Assembly (NCBI GenBank): GCA_016584305.1
Contig: JACEEZ010015277.1
Span: 377,501 to 441,500, forward strand
Origin: Chionoecetes opilio
Taxonomy: Eukaryota > Arthropoda > Malacostraca > Decapoda > Majidae
Length of the DNA: 64,000 nt
Direction: 5' to 3'
In this document: in pieces, positions 1 to 10,202 of the stretch
How positions within the stretch are numbered: the stretch's first letter is position 1
How the letters are laid out: every line of letters starts with the position of its first letter
The notes under the pieces: model-generated
Told to the model about the DNA's origin: nothing
Database searches by the model: none
Seen by the model: the letters and a program-made list of their open reading frames with translations, nothing else
Made by a program: the position numbers and the translations under genes

Positions 1-60
1 TACACATCTCGTATCATTGGATTCTCGTATATCGAATGCTCGTATAACGGGACCTCCCTG
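1..60. mobile_element. Right terminus of a Tigger/pogo element (CAGGGAGGTCCCG family)
   Basis: The segment ends gggacctccctg followed by TA. It carries the iterated subterminal word (ctcgtat, at about positions 7, 23 and 39) seen at the ends of the elements at 16411-19339 and 33867-35377. The rest of the element lies left of the window. Confidence 0.75.

Positions 61-133
<73 letters not shown>
61..133. repeat. (TA)n microsatellite
   Basis: About 70 bp of nearly pure TA directly follows the transposon end, then degrades to attt units. Confidence 0.95.
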
Positions 134-136
<3 letters not shown>

Positions 137-161
137 TTATTTATATTCATACATATATATA

Positions 162-250
162 CAGTCGACCCTCGATTTAACAGACTAAAAGGGGGCAGAA
201 GTGGTCCGTTAAAGCCGATTGTCCGTTAGTGCGAGGGTATTTTCCTAAGG
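162..250. mobile_element. Left terminus of a pogo-like element (CAGTCGACCCTCGATTTAAC)
   Basis: TA precedes a terminus of the CAGT-ACCCTC type, followed by repeated gtccgtta words (near 207 and 220). I find no matching right end in the window, so this is an isolated or broken end. Confidence 0.55.
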
Positions 251-282
251 GTGTGAAAATATAGGAAAAACACAGGAAAAAT

Positions 283-498
283 TGTGAAATAGATGAGAAA
301 TAATCACAAACGCAACCAGACCGTGTAGCTATGTTGGGAGGTAAACAGTGACTGGCACTACATGCTGGATTTGGTCCACTCCTAAACGCTGTGAAATAAA
401 TGAGAAATAATCACAAACACAACCAGACCGTGTAGCTATGCTGGGAGGTAAACAGTGACTGGTGCTACATCAGGGATTTGGCTCACTCGCCAACGATT
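283..498. repeat. Two tandem copies of a 108-bp unit
   Basis: The unit starting gtgaaatagatgagaaataa at 283 recurs at 391 with a few substitutions (shared core ccagaccgtgtagctatg and gggaggtaaacagtgactgg). It probably lies inside the element whose left end is at 162. Confidence 0.85.
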
Positions 499-973
499 GT
501 TTTGGACTGATGTTAGGAGAGGTAGTAAGTATCCAGGCTCGCTCAGTACTGCTTGGTATGCTGTGAAATATCATTATTCTATGTGAATGTAGACATATAA
601 TCGCGTAAGATCTAAACATCTCTAAGAACCGAAATTGGAGCATAACGCATCAAGGAAAACGTTTCCTAGCTGCTTTTGAATGCATAATTAGTAAAATTAG
701 AGAGAAACAATGTCATACGGACTGGTGTTAGGGTTACAAGACTCGGGAAAGTGATGTCACCAGACTTGACATTCTCTTCTCATGCCATACCACTGTAGCT
801 CTATTATTGTGGTCCTAAAGTTAAGCCCGTGCTTCTATATGTACAACTTATGCTAATCTGTGCCCTTTATCAGCAAAATTGTGCAGAAACTACTACTCCT
901 TACAGGGACTAGCGTCAGGTTGATTAGACTTAAATTCTTGCATCAGTTTTAAAGTTTCATTTCATTAGCACTG
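499..973. other. Unassigned intronic sequence
   Basis: No open frame, TIR or tail signature is recognised here. It may be the interior of the element beginning at 162. Confidence 0.4.
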
Positions 974-1090
974 TACACTACCCTCCCGAGTTTCGCGCTT
1001 GCTTTCTTCCTGAGGCATACTGCGAAACTCGCGGATCGCGAAACTCGGGTATTGAAAACTGTAAAAATGCTTATTTAGTCCGTTTTTTTG

Positions 1091-1094
<4 letters not shown>

Positions 1095-1166
<72 letters not shown>
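1095..1166. repeat. (GT)n microsatellite
   Basis: This 72-bp array is the complement of the (AC)n tail of the minus SINE-1 fragment that follows at 1167. Confidence 0.95.
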
Positions 1167-1167
<1 letters not shown>

Positions 1168-1832
1168 CTACAGCGCCGTTAGGCAGTGACCTCCAGGGGT
1201 GGGATGGTAGGCCCTGGAGATTAACTTGAGGGCTGTGTACCTACCGTATTTTACAGCTTATAAGACTCACTTTTTCACCAAAAAAATATCCTGAAAATGC
1301 CCCAAGCCCCTGTCCACCCAGCAGTGAATGGGTACTGGGTGTTAGTTTAGGGTTTGTGACCCGCCTCCCGGGGTGGTGGCCTCGGCCAACACTACGTAGA
1401 GAAGAGGAGGGAGGAGAGGAGCTTGAGATTGAGCTTGAGTTGGGAGTCACCCAGCAGATGCTGTTTTGGTCTGAGTGAGTGAGCTTGACACATATCTTGT
1501 CAGCTGATGGTTGTGTGACAGTGTTATACGGCAATAACACTGTCACAATGCCTTCCTCTCTTCTCTCCTGTCTCCTTCAGTACCTCCAGAAACCACAGTA
1601 CCACACACGTCATGGTTAATCACTTATAAAGGAGTATTTTGTGGTAAATAGTAAGGTAAGGTGCTACTTATTTTGAGGTGTTACCTATCTTATGCGACAC
1701 CGGCTGCTCCTGTAGAGAAAAACACAAACAAATGGAAAAAAACAAAGCAAAACTACATACAAGCTATACTAAGCCTATTATAATACTATACTAAGCAGGA
1801 AGGAAGGAAGACGTGTCCCGTACATCTCTTAT

Positions 1833-2267
1833 GGGAGGCGGTAGCAGAGTGGTTAGCGTCAAGATATATGTTAAGCTCGAGCACGAGCTTGACAGACGAC
1901 CTACAAAGTGATACTAAGCAGAAAAGGTCACAAGAAGAAGAAGAAGTCTCCGAGTGGCGTTCTCGGTGGTCCGAGTTCGATCCTTGATGAGGGCTGTAAA
2001 ATCCCCTTAAAATCTTTCTCTGCACTGTTGAGTGGCCTAAGAACACCCACACGCTGCCCATTAACTCTACCTTCGATTGCGAGTGCATCGGAGGACACAG
2101 GGGGCGGCATGAGCCTCTAATCACAGGCGTCACTATAGAAATTCTGTCTGCGCCACCATGGGCAAGGGCCAACCATCATAGCCCTCAAGTTAACCTCCAG
2201 GGCCTACCATCCCACTCCTGGAGGTCACTGCCTAACGGCGCTGTAGGCACACACACACACACACACA
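1833..2267 (+). mobile_element. SINE-1 (tRNA-derived SINE)
   Basis: The head ggaggcggtagcagagtggt contains a polymerase III A box (TAGCAGAGTGGTTAGCG), and gagttcgatcc at about 1975 is a B box. Between the boxes lies an extra segment of about 90 bp (with an AAG run), absent from the copy at 39017. The body contains the conserved gagtgcatcggaggacacag, and the tail is an (AC)n run ending at 2267. Confidence 0.85.
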
Positions 2268-2475
2268 AAAAAAAAAAAACGCGAAACTCGGGGATATAAT
2301 GCGCGGAAGTCGGGATGGTAAGAATTTAGGACTCAGCGCGAAACTCGAGGATCGCGAAACTCGCATAGCCTGAAACTCGGGAGGGTAGTGTATATTTTGT
2401 TTTGTGTGTTTAAGGTAAGTCCGTGGTTTTGAATGTACATCTATGTGTTTACTTGTGTCCTGTTATCTGTAATTA

Positions 2476-2896
2476 CACTCTACCCTCCATTTTCCGGACC
2501 TCCTTTTGCCGGACTTCCTGGTCATTGTATGCCTCCGGACATATTTGGCATGGCCAGACATATGTCCGGCGCATATGTCCGGATTAGTCCGGGACATTAA
2601 GGAAAGTACGGCATTCAAATTTCCCGCGTGGCGAGGTTCCCGGCCGTTAGTTCGGGGATGCTGGCACTAGGGGTCAGGGCGGGCAGACACAGCCACTCGT
2701 GGTGAGTATTATCGCCACAATGCCTCCCGTAGTGCCGCCCAAGGACCCAAAATGTACTTGAAAACCAGTGCACTTTACTGTTTACCGGACAAAGTCCGTG
2801 AATGGCTACACCTCCCGGACTTTCGCGGTTCCCGGACTTATTGGGTTCCCGGATCAGGTTAACCCCGTAATAGTCCGGAAAATGGAGGGTAGAGTG
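2476..2896. mobile_element. MITE of the CCGGAC family, 421 bp
   Basis: The termini CACTCTACCCTCCATTTTCC and reverse complement are flanked by TA at 2474-2475 and 2897-2898. CCGGAC/GTCCGG words are repeated many times through both arms. No coding capacity. It abuts the next MITE with only CT between the two TA sites. Confidence 0.88.
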
Positions 2897-2901
2897 TACT
2901 A

Positions 2902-3466
2902 CCATATTTTACGGCTTATAAGACGCACTTTTTTCTTAAAAAATACCCTGAAAAATACTCATGAGTCTTCCAAGACGAATGTTGGAATGAGACTGCCGCC
3001 AAGACTGGCGGGAGCCGTTCCGCGGTAACTTCCGCCTCGGCAGATTGGCGTCAACAACGCCACCTATCGTCTGCTTGTGTTGATGCAGCATGTACCACCA
3101 GTCTGTCACACGTATCACAAGCTTAGACTCTATGTGAGTCTGCCACCAAGACTGGCAGGAGCTGTTACTCGGCAATTTCCGCCTCGGCAGATTGGCGTTA
3201 ACAATGCCACCTATCGTCTGCTAGTATTAATGCATCATTTACCACCAGGCTGTCACACGTATCACAAGATTTTTTCAGTCATGGAAATTATAACCCATGG
3301 CGAATTAATCAAAACAATTTACTTATACTATGGATTTACTTATACCTTTAGGCAAGAGGTGTTATTATATCCTTTAGATTTTTTTTTTTTTTTTTTTTTT
3401 TTAGAAACTTTCCAAAATCAGAGTGCGTCTTCCAAGATGCAGCGTCTTATAAGCCGTAAAATACGG
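2902..3466. mobile_element. MITE of the TATAAGAC family, 565 bp
   Basis: The termini CCATATTTTACGGCTTATAA and its near-perfect inverse (CCGTATTTTACGG...) are flanked by TA (2900-2901, 3467-3468). Inside is a direct duplication of about 146 bp (2989-3270). A remnant ATGGCGAATTAATC near 3298 corresponds to the start of a Brinker-type transposase frame that is better preserved, on the minus strand, at 35998-36207. Confidence 0.88.
2989..3270. repeat. Internal 146-bp direct duplication in the MITE
   Basis: Both units contain ttccgcctcggcagattggc and a shared ctgtcacacgtatcacaag end, with about 10% divergence. Confidence 0.8.
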
Positions 3467-3468
3467 TA

Positions 3469-3701
3469 ATTAGTTCTACGATGATACTCAACGAAGAGTC
3501 TTCGCCCTGTTATTGTTTATCTCTGACGTCACGTATTACGCCGTGATAAGCAACCCCAGACCCTCGCTTGCCATGGTTTGCGAGGTGTAGCTTGTGCCAG
3601 CTGGGTAAGACGGCTAGCGAAAAGTGCCTCGCGTAAAAAGAAAACCCCAAGCTACCGCAAGCTTGCTTATGGCAGCTTGCTCACCAAAATTCGCCTATAC
3701 G
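3469..3701. other. Decayed Tigger-related non-coding sequence
   Basis: Words such as cagctgggtaagacggctag and aagcttgcttatggcagctt recur in altered form at 57180-57230 and 57690-57725, next to a Tigger C-terminal coding remnant. I infer untranslated or terminal sequence of that Tigger family. Confidence 0.45.
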
Positions 3702-3828
3702 TACACTAAAACCCTTATAACTCGGCATTGTATAACTCGGAATTTGATATAACTCGGCAAGGCAAAGACAGTTGGCAAAAAATTATGTATCACGGCATGT
3801 TGCCGAGTTATATATATATATATATATA

Positions 3829-4718
3829 CAGTAAACCCTCTCGTATTCGGACTAATTGGGCCAAGGAGTGGTCCGAGTAATGCAAGGATCCGAATAATGC
3901 AGGGATAAAATAATAATAAAAAAATAACATTTTTAGGTGAATTTAGAAAATTTCTGAGTCATGCAGATATCAATAAACATTAGATAAATCATGTAAATAA
4001 ATAATTCTACAGTAAAAATACACAATACAATACTGTACAGGAGTAGTGTACAATAGCATCAGTCCTATGTCTGGCAGCAGCAGCCGGAAGCAGTATCATG
4101 ATGGCGGAGATTTCCTCCTCCTTCTTGGTGTTGGTTGTAGGGCCGCGAGGACCCCTTGAGGAGCACTATGATCCCTGGTGATATCCTATGATGCTATCAC
4201 AGGCATGGTAGCTGACCTGTCTTCTTCAGGAAGGCACAGGTGCGGCGGATGACAGCGTGTTGTCCTGAGAGGTGGGCAGGGCGCCAGGCAGGGCAGGTCG
4301 CTCCCCAGCAGGGTGGGCAGGGTTTTACGTCATTACTAGTTATTATACATCGTAGTGATTATGGTGAGCTGTTATATACACGTGTCATTATTTAGGTCAG
4401 TGTAGTACCGCGTGTCACCTTAAATAAGGGTTATTTAAAGGTGTTGAGGTGGCGGGGTAGCCAGTGATGGGGACACATTCTTTCCGCGGCCACCCCGTAA
4501 CACTAACGTAAAAAGTGTCCGTGTGAACATGACCTTTAAAGACTGTGTCAAACGTCTTGTTGACTTGTGATTGGTCGAGAAGTTTTAAAAACAGTTTGTC
4601 ATTTGCTGGTGACTGATGACAAGTTTGATGACGTCATTACTCGTCCAAGCCAGTCAGGGCCTTCCTACCTGTTAACTAAGTCCGAATAATGAGGGTCTGA
4701 ATACGAGAGGGTTTACTG
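3829..4718. mobile_element. MITE of the TCCGAATAATG family, 890 bp
   Basis: The termini CAGTAAACCCTCTCGTATTC and reverse complement are flanked by TA (3827-3828, 4719-4720). Its interior matches, inverted, the interior of the element at 33867-35377, even though the terminal sequences differ. It is nested in the TAACTCGGC element next to a TA run. Confidence 0.9.
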
Positions 4719-4748
4719 TATATTATTATTATTATTTTTTTAACATCT

Positions 4749-5079
4749 ATGCCTATAGCGCCTGTAGGCAGTGACCTCCAGGGCTCAGATGGTAGGCCCT
4801 GGAGGCTCACTTGAGGACAGTGATGGTTGGCATTCGCTCGTGGTGGCGCAGGCAGGATTTTTATAGTGACGCCTGTGATTAGAGGCTCATGCCGCCCCCC
4901 CTGTGTCCTCCGATGCACTCGCAGGCAAAGGTAGAGTTAATGGACAGGGCATGTGGGTGTTCTTAGGCCACTCAACTGTGCAGAAATATTTTAAGTTGAT
5001 TTATGGGTCTCACTCGGGATCGAACTCGGGTCTTAGAGAACGCCACCCGGTGACGCTAACCACTCTGCTACTGCCTCCT
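4749..5079 (-). mobile_element. SINE-1, near full length
   Basis: Reading the minus strand, it starts gaggcagtagcagagtggtt (A box) with gagttcgatcc-like B box near 5020. It runs through the standard body and ends at the ctgcctacaggcgctatag tail without an AC array. Confidence 0.85.
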
Positions 5080-6002
5080 CTAAACTGCATCTCTTGGTTT
5101 TCACTCGGCATATCATGCTTTCACAACCTCTTGTGTGAACTGAACATGTATACAGAAAGTCGGCAAAAAATAATGTATCTCGGCATATTGCCGAGTTATA
5201 ACTGCATCTCTTTGCTTACACTCGGCATATCCTCAGTCACATAAAGTCGTGTTTCTGTCCTTTTGACCTTTTCCTGCAGTCTCAGGCTCTTCAATTTCAT
5301 TCCCTTCCTGCTGGAGACACCCTTCCGTGATGGAGCTGACATCTTGAAATTCAGTACTGTATGATGTAATCCCAAAACACGTAAAATAGGTGGCAAAGTA
5401 AAGCAAAGGTCGGGTATCAGCGCGTAGGCTGAGCCGTGTTTTTGTCGTCCAAGCACCGTCTTGGATACGAAGACTGTTTTTTGTCGCAATTGAAAAAGGA
5501 TTGGTTTCTGCGACAAAAAACACAAGAAGCTTGGTAGGAACCAAAATAATAATCAATGCAAAACATTGCAAACAATATCACAAAGTAGTATAACACACAT
5601 TTCAGCAAGTGTTATTGGATTGGGATTCGTAATTCGTAATTTTTGTTACAATTTTTTATTTATTATTATTTTTTATTTTTTATTTTTACCCACATCAGGA
5701 GGGCATATGCATAACTCGGCATATTGAATAACTCGGCAAGGCCAGAGCCCCTATCGTGCCGAGTTATAAGGGTTTTAGTGTATACTGATAGTATGATGAT
5801 ACTCAAAGGTAATAAAGTTTGACTTTGACTTTGAATAGGATGTTTGGGTGTATTTCTTCCATGGTGCTCCCTTGGTAGGAATAAGGGATCTGTGATGATT
5901 AAATACACTGATAGCAGCTCATTATAGTCATGGGATAATTCCTGATACTGTGCATTAAGCATACTCTCGTTTCAGTTGCTGAAAATGTTTAAGCATAGAC
6001 AC

Positions 6003-6180
6003 ATGAATTAATTTTGATTAAGAATCTAATGGGGAGTTTTAAAAGGAGGCTAGACAATTTCATGGAAGGGGATGAAAGGTGGAAGTAGGTAGTTTTAAGT
6101 AACAGGAACTACCCCGTGTAGGTCTCACGGCCTCTTGTAGCTTCTTTATTTCCTTATGTTCTTTCTTATGTTCAAATCCT
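6003..6180 (+). mobile_element. 3' end of a CR1-like LINE
   Basis: The frame MGSFKRRLDNFMEGDERWK is typical of the C-terminus of CR1/jockey-type LINEs. It is followed by a short 3' UTR ending in repeated cttatgttctttcttatgtt, a LINE tail microsatellite. It ends 10 bp before the EXOC1 exon acceptor. Confidence 0.65.
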
Positions 6181-6190
6181 ATTTACTCAG

Positions 6191-6286
6191 GACACTGCAG
6201 AGCTGGACCTGACCTTTGATCGAGTGTACAAGTGGGTGGCCAACAGCACACCTGATAAACACTCCTTTATCCAGGTTTTGTGGAAG
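6191..6286 (+). CDS. EXOC1: EXOC1 (exocyst subunit Sec3) internal exon, end of PH-like domain
   Basis: This is a 96-bp exon (32 codons, phase 0 at both ends) between an acceptor reading tttactcag and a donor reading gtgagt. It encodes DTAELDLTFDRVYKWVANST followed by PDKHSFIQVLWK, which matches the end of the N-terminal PH-like domain of animal EXOC1 (family pattern: F..iYKWvAsST.ek..Fi...WK). In the family this domain binds PI(4,5)P2 and small GTPases and helps anchor the exocyst to the plasma membrane during vesicle tethering. It is too short to stand out as an ORF. The call rests on the motif, good splice sites and phase agreement with the exon at 53085. Upstream exons lie outside the window. 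Confidence 0.88.
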
Positions 6287-6646
6287 GTGAGTTAAATATT
6301 TTTTGCTTTATTGTACAGTAATTGTTTTATTACTAATTGTTTTGTGTTCCCTTGTGTAGTGGTCAAAATGACCATCTACACCGTTGTCACCATTATGTAG
6401 TGCCCACCTTGGGAGTGTACTCTACAGTCCTGGTTACTCCGCTGCCACCACCCACATTAAGTGGGAAAAAATATATGAATGAACAAAAATAAAAGATTTA
6501 AGAAAATATGTAAGTACTGGTTGGAAACTGAATGACAACGCGTTAATATATTTCTAATTATAATATATTTAACTCTTTACTGTCGCACTTGGTAATTATT
6601 ATACATTCACAAGTTATCTTAGTATTAAGTCTTCCTTCCCTCCTAG
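6287..6646. other. Unassigned intron start
   Basis: AT-rich sequence after the exon donor, with no feature recognised. Confidence 0.4.
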
Positions 6647-6860
6647 CGATACGCACGCGAAATGCTCAAGTCGTTATCCTAATATAGTTTACTATCTTTG
6701 GTAACTTCGGTTGCACTGTCACCACATTAACGATACGCACATGTAATGCTCAAGTCGTCATCCTAATCTAGTTTACTATCTCTGGTAACTTCAGTCGCAC
6801 TGTTACCCCTTAACGATACGCACATGTAATGCTCAAGTCGTTATCCTAATATAATGTATA
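6647..6860. repeat. Tandem repeat, 83-84 bp unit, about 2.5 copies
   Basis: Units start cgatacgcac at 6647, 6731 and 6814, and each contains atgctcaagtcgt and cctaat-tagtttactatct. Confidence 0.85.
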
Positions 6861-7587
6861 CGTAGTCTATCCCACTTCCAACTGTTTCCCTCTCACTTAT
6901 TTTTCTATTTCCTTCTTTCTCCTTGTCCTCACACGGCTGGCTGTGACATGTTGTAGTTGCCCCCTCTGCTAATTTGTGAGCGCTTGGCCCTCTGGTCCGC
7001 CAACAGCATCCTACCTTGGGACCCTAAGTAATACACTTCATTAGTCCTGGTCAACAAAAGGAATCACCAGTAAGTCATGTCTACATCTCTAGTTAACAAA
7101 CATTTCATAACATACCTTTACCAAGGGCGAGAATATCACCTCCCCACAGTCGACTTAACTCAATGAACGTCGAGCTGCTTCTAAAATTATCCTAACCTAG
7201 AATCCCCGTTCTCACCTCGTTTCGCTACGTGTCTAATTACTACTGGCTTAAAATATAAGCCTAACCAGTGATTCAGGAATGAGGCGTGGAGGAAAATTCC
7301 TCGTTAGCTTATTGATACTTATGTGTTATTTCATCTCTTCCCCTATTAATGTAATTTCTCGCGTTACACTTGGAAGTAATTTGTTACTGCAATCCAACGT
7401 TGACTGACACAGGTGATGACAATAGATCCTTCACACACCTTTTTCCAGTCACGCACTCCTTGTAATCCATAGTCTTCTCATCATCTTCATATATTAGACA
7501 TGGTCTTTTATTATCATCTTTTTGTTTAACGTCAGATTTTCCCATAATATCTTATGAGGTAAACAGTCGATGATATGCTTCCAATTA
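6861..7587. other. Unassigned intronic sequence
   Basis: No coding frame or transposon terminus is recognised in this stretch. Confidence 0.4.
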
Positions 7588-7744
7588 CAGTCAAACCTCG
7601 AGTTTCAAACGTCTCACTTTTTTAACAAATCGGTTGACGAACAGAATTTCAAATTCATAATTGCACCGGTTGCCGAACAAGCTACTCGGCAAGAGCAGAA
7701 GGGGAAAAAAGAAAAAAGAGAAAAAAAAAGAGAGAAGGGAGGCC

Positions 7745-7986
7745 AAGAAGAAGTATACAGCAATGACCAAGCTTCAGAACTACTGTTTAAGTGCAGGACG
7801 ATCAACCTACAACTAAATGACAGAAGGAGGTTCTGGGGAGAAGAAATAATTTGTGACCTGTGTGGGTCGGAAAAGGAGGACTTAAAACATTTCCTGTTAT
7901 GGTGCCCAGAATACTACAGGAGAACCTCGTTTAACCGGCATTTAAAACAACGGCAGCCTCAAAACAACGGCACTAATCGACCCAGG

Positions 7987-8037
<51 letters not shown>

Positions 8038-8269
8038 CACTGATAAACTCTGGAACTCTCTAACTGTTTCTGTTTTTCCACTTTCCTATGACTTACATCT
8101 TTTCAAAAGAAGAGTAACAAGACACCTCCCGAACTAAATTGGCTCACCCCACTTTTTTATTTTATTCTCTGACTGTCTTCTTTATAGGGACTGGCAACTA
8201 AGCGGCCTTTGTGTTACCCATTTTTGTTGTGCCCTTGGCCAGTTCCTTGTGATGGAAAAAAGAAAAAAG

Positions 8270-8301
<32 letters not shown>

Positions 8302-8690
8302 ATTTTGGGGGATTCCATAAGAGTAACTCTCAAAACAACGGCAAAATGAGTTATCCGGCATGCGCTCCCCCCCGAGGGTGCCGGATAAACGAGGTTCTCC
8401 TGTATAATGAAAGAAAGAAAAGTGCGAGGCTACAACAACCTTACATGGAGGCGGAAGAGGATATAGTGGGAGAGTATTTGTTTGGAGATGGGAATGTGGA
8501 AGAAGCAAAAAGAACAATTAACAGTTTTTGGATGACCAGAGAAAATAAGAAGAAAGAAAGAGAAAAAAAACTAAAATATAGAATAAGAGAAGACAACTAA
8601 TTAAAGACCCAGACAGCAAGAAGAAACACTTCAGGGAGTGCCGTTGAAAAAGGCCAGACTTCCGACCAACAACTGAACTGAACTGAACTG
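7745..8690 (+). mobile_element. LINE-H 3' fragment (zinc-binding C-terminus, TGAAC tail), split by a MITE
   Basis: The frame before the MITE contains ICDLCGSEKEDLKHFLLWCP, a CX2C-H-C finger typical of LINE C-termini. After the MITE it continues NERKKSARLQQPYMEAEEDI to a stop near 8600. Joining across the TA gives an uninterrupted frame (EYY then NERKK). The 3' UTR ends ctgaactgaactgaactgg, a pentanucleotide tail. It is 5'-truncated. Confidence 0.75.
7917..8402. mobile_element. MITE, 486 bp, with T-run/A-run foldback interior
   Basis: The termini CAGGAGAACCTCGTTTAACC and ggataaacgaggttctcctg are flanked by TA (7915-7916, 8403-8404). The interior has a 50-bp T run at 7988 and an A run ending at 8298, able to pair. 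Removing it restores the LINE-H frame. Confidence 0.9.
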
Positions 8691-8821
8691 GCATCACTGT
8701 GCCACTGTGAGTCACGCCGCGGCCCTCACTCAAGAGAACATCCGCTCCGAACTGTTCTTTGATTTTGACGATTTTTCTTGTGTGCATTATTTCTTCTATT
8801 TTTTTTATTTCATAAGCCACC

Positions 8822-9121
8822 ATGGGACCTAAGAAAGCTAATGAAAGTGTAAAGGCGAAAAGGAAAATAGTGAAAACAACAATAGAGGTGAAGAAAGAGA
8901 TCATACGGAAGCATGAAAATTGTGTTCGCGTCTCGGATCTGGCTTTGCAGTTCAGCTTAGCAAAATCATCGATCTGTACCATTCTCAAGAACAAGGAAGC
9001 AATAAAGGATGCTAATGTTGCCAAAGAAGTAACTGTGATCACCAAGCAAAGATCGCAGACCTTAGAAGAAGTAGAAAAGTTGCTATTGATTTGGATCAAC
9101 GAAAAACAGTTGGCAATATAA
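8822..9121 (+). pseudogene. Tigger transposase N-terminus (CENP-B/pogo HTH), truncated
   Basis: The ATG sits in a strong context (gccaccATGG). It encodes MGPKKANESVKAKRK, then a helix-turn-helix (VSDLALQFSLAKSSICTIL) and the start of the second HTH (TLEEVEKLLLIWINEKQLA), the usual N-terminal DNA-binding part of Tigger/pogo transposases. The catalytic DDD domain is absent: after 100 codons the sequence jumps to the right arm. It cannot be a functional transposase. Domestication is not suggested by anything nearby. Confidence 0.8.
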
Positions 9122-9323
9122 TATTACATTGCATTTGTAGGCATTTTTATGCATGAAATACAGCTAAAAAGGTAAAAAAAGGTCTTTATTTTGGGGGTTA
9201 GGAATGGATTAATCCATTTTATATTGTTTCTTATGGAAAAATTTGTTTCGGTTATAGAACAAATCGGTTTTAGAACAACTTTTGGGAACGAATTATGTTC
9301 GAAAACCGAGGGCGTGTCTGTAT

Positions 9324-9518
9324 ATCCATTGCCTCAACCACTTCAATGCCCAATGCTGCCAGGTCCTCTTCAACACATTGCCTCCATGCCTTCCCCTTGC
9401 CTGCCCGGTGGGCGGCGATCTGGCACTTCCACTCCAACAGCTCTCCCCAATGCCTCTCCACCTTATCTCCTCTTCAAATGCTCAGACCAACTAAATCTCT
9501 ATACTCTCAATACTGTAC
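9324..9518 (-). mobile_element. LINE-G C-terminal fragment
   Basis: On the minus strand the frame WRQCVEEDLAALGIEV and preceding residues match the end of LINE-G at 63850-63960 (RNKEDMEAVC... EEDLAALGIE). It lies directly against the right end of the deleted Tigger. Confidence 0.6.
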
Positions 9519-9572
9519 TCAATCAATCAATCATTGGGGGCATAAGCGGGGGGGCACATCGCCTCACCCACC

Positions 9573-10202
9573 CTACGACGCCACTCCGGGAGTCACCCCA
9601 CGCGCGAGTCCCCATGCAGGCTCTTTTCCCATACCAAGCAGCTTTCGACAAGAAACATCAATTTGTCCCAGCCACGAACCTTGTGGGCGCCCCCTTGGCC
9701 TCCTCCATGCCGGATTCTCTCTTACAGATACAACCCGATGGGAAGGATCGGTTTCAGGGTAGCGTGCCACATGCCCATATAGCTGAAGTTGGCGCTGACG
9801 GACTATCCAGGTAAAAGGCCTTGATTCAGTCTCATGGTGCAATTGCTGATTTGACACTTAATCATCCCAGCGATACCCCATAATTTTGTAAAGACACTTA
9901 TTACCAAAGGCATCGATTCGTCTCTTCAAGTCGCTATTTAGTAGTGTCCATGTCTCACAACCATAGAGCAAGACAGGGATCACAAGCGACTTGAAGATCC
10001 GGATCTTTGTTCTCCTGCACAGGTACCGACAATGCCAAATACTCCTGCTGAGTGAGTCCATAACACCGTGGGCTATGCCAATCCACTAAGACTTCTTGAC
10101 GTGACCTGCCGTCATTATGGACTGCGCTACCAAGGTATGTAAAACTTTCCAAGATCTCAATGTCCTCGCTGCACGCTTGAACAGACTGTACTGTTTCATC
10201 TA
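9573..10202 (-). pseudogene. LINE-A C-terminal coding region, broken
   Basis: Frames 10152-9955, 10061-9858 and 9857-9573 give the conserved thumb/C-terminal region (FTYLGSAVHNDG, RIFKSLVIPVLLYGCETWTL, RRIDAFGNKCL, RQRQLQLYGHVARYPETDP). A stop and a frameshift separate them. Confidence 0.75.

Larger units (their letters stand above)
976..2390. mobile_element. Composite non-autonomous TA-TIR element (TTTCGCG family), full length
   Basis: The termini are CACTACCCTCCCGAGTTTCG and its reverse complement, flanked by TA at 974-975 and 2391-2392. It is 1,415 bp, within 1 bp of the copy at 10203-11616, which is inverted relative to this one. No transposase is encoded. The subterminal arms repeat GAGTTTCGCG several times. 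It carries a GT array, a SINE-1 tail (minus), an end of the TATAAGAC family, a SINE-V body fragment, a foldback segment and an almost complete SINE-1 (plus). Because both copies share these passengers, the composite was amplified as a unit. Confidence 0.9.
3704..5780. mobile_element. TA-TIR element of the TAACTCGGC family, 2.08 kb, with nested insertions
   Basis: The termini CACTAAAACCCTTATAACTC and reverse complement are flanked by TA (3702-3703, 5781-5782). ATAACTCGGC-type words are iterated near both ends. It holds a nested MITE (3829-4718) and a minus SINE-1 (4749-5079). The minus-strand frame around 5196-5340 (MSAPSRKG...) may be a decayed pogo N-terminus, which I cannot confirm. Confidence 0.85.
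7588..9320 (+). mobile_element. Internally deleted Tigger element with nested LINE-H and MITE
   Basis: The left end CAGTCAAACCTCGAGTTTC follows TA (7586-7587). The right end ...ccgagggcgtgtctg is followed by TA (9321-9322). Only the first 100 codons of transposase remain (8822-9121), then the right arm follows, so this is a deletion derivative. LINE-H sits in the 5' untranslated part, and a MITE sits within LINE-H. Confidence 0.82.

Noticed and set aside
17..229. Short ORF with Tyr-Ile repeats
   Set aside because: It reads through a TA microsatellite from a non-ATG codon.
8822..9121. Domesticated Tigger DNA-binding protein
   Set aside because: It is a deletion derivative with the right arm immediately following. 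No splice or host context suggests a co-opted gene.
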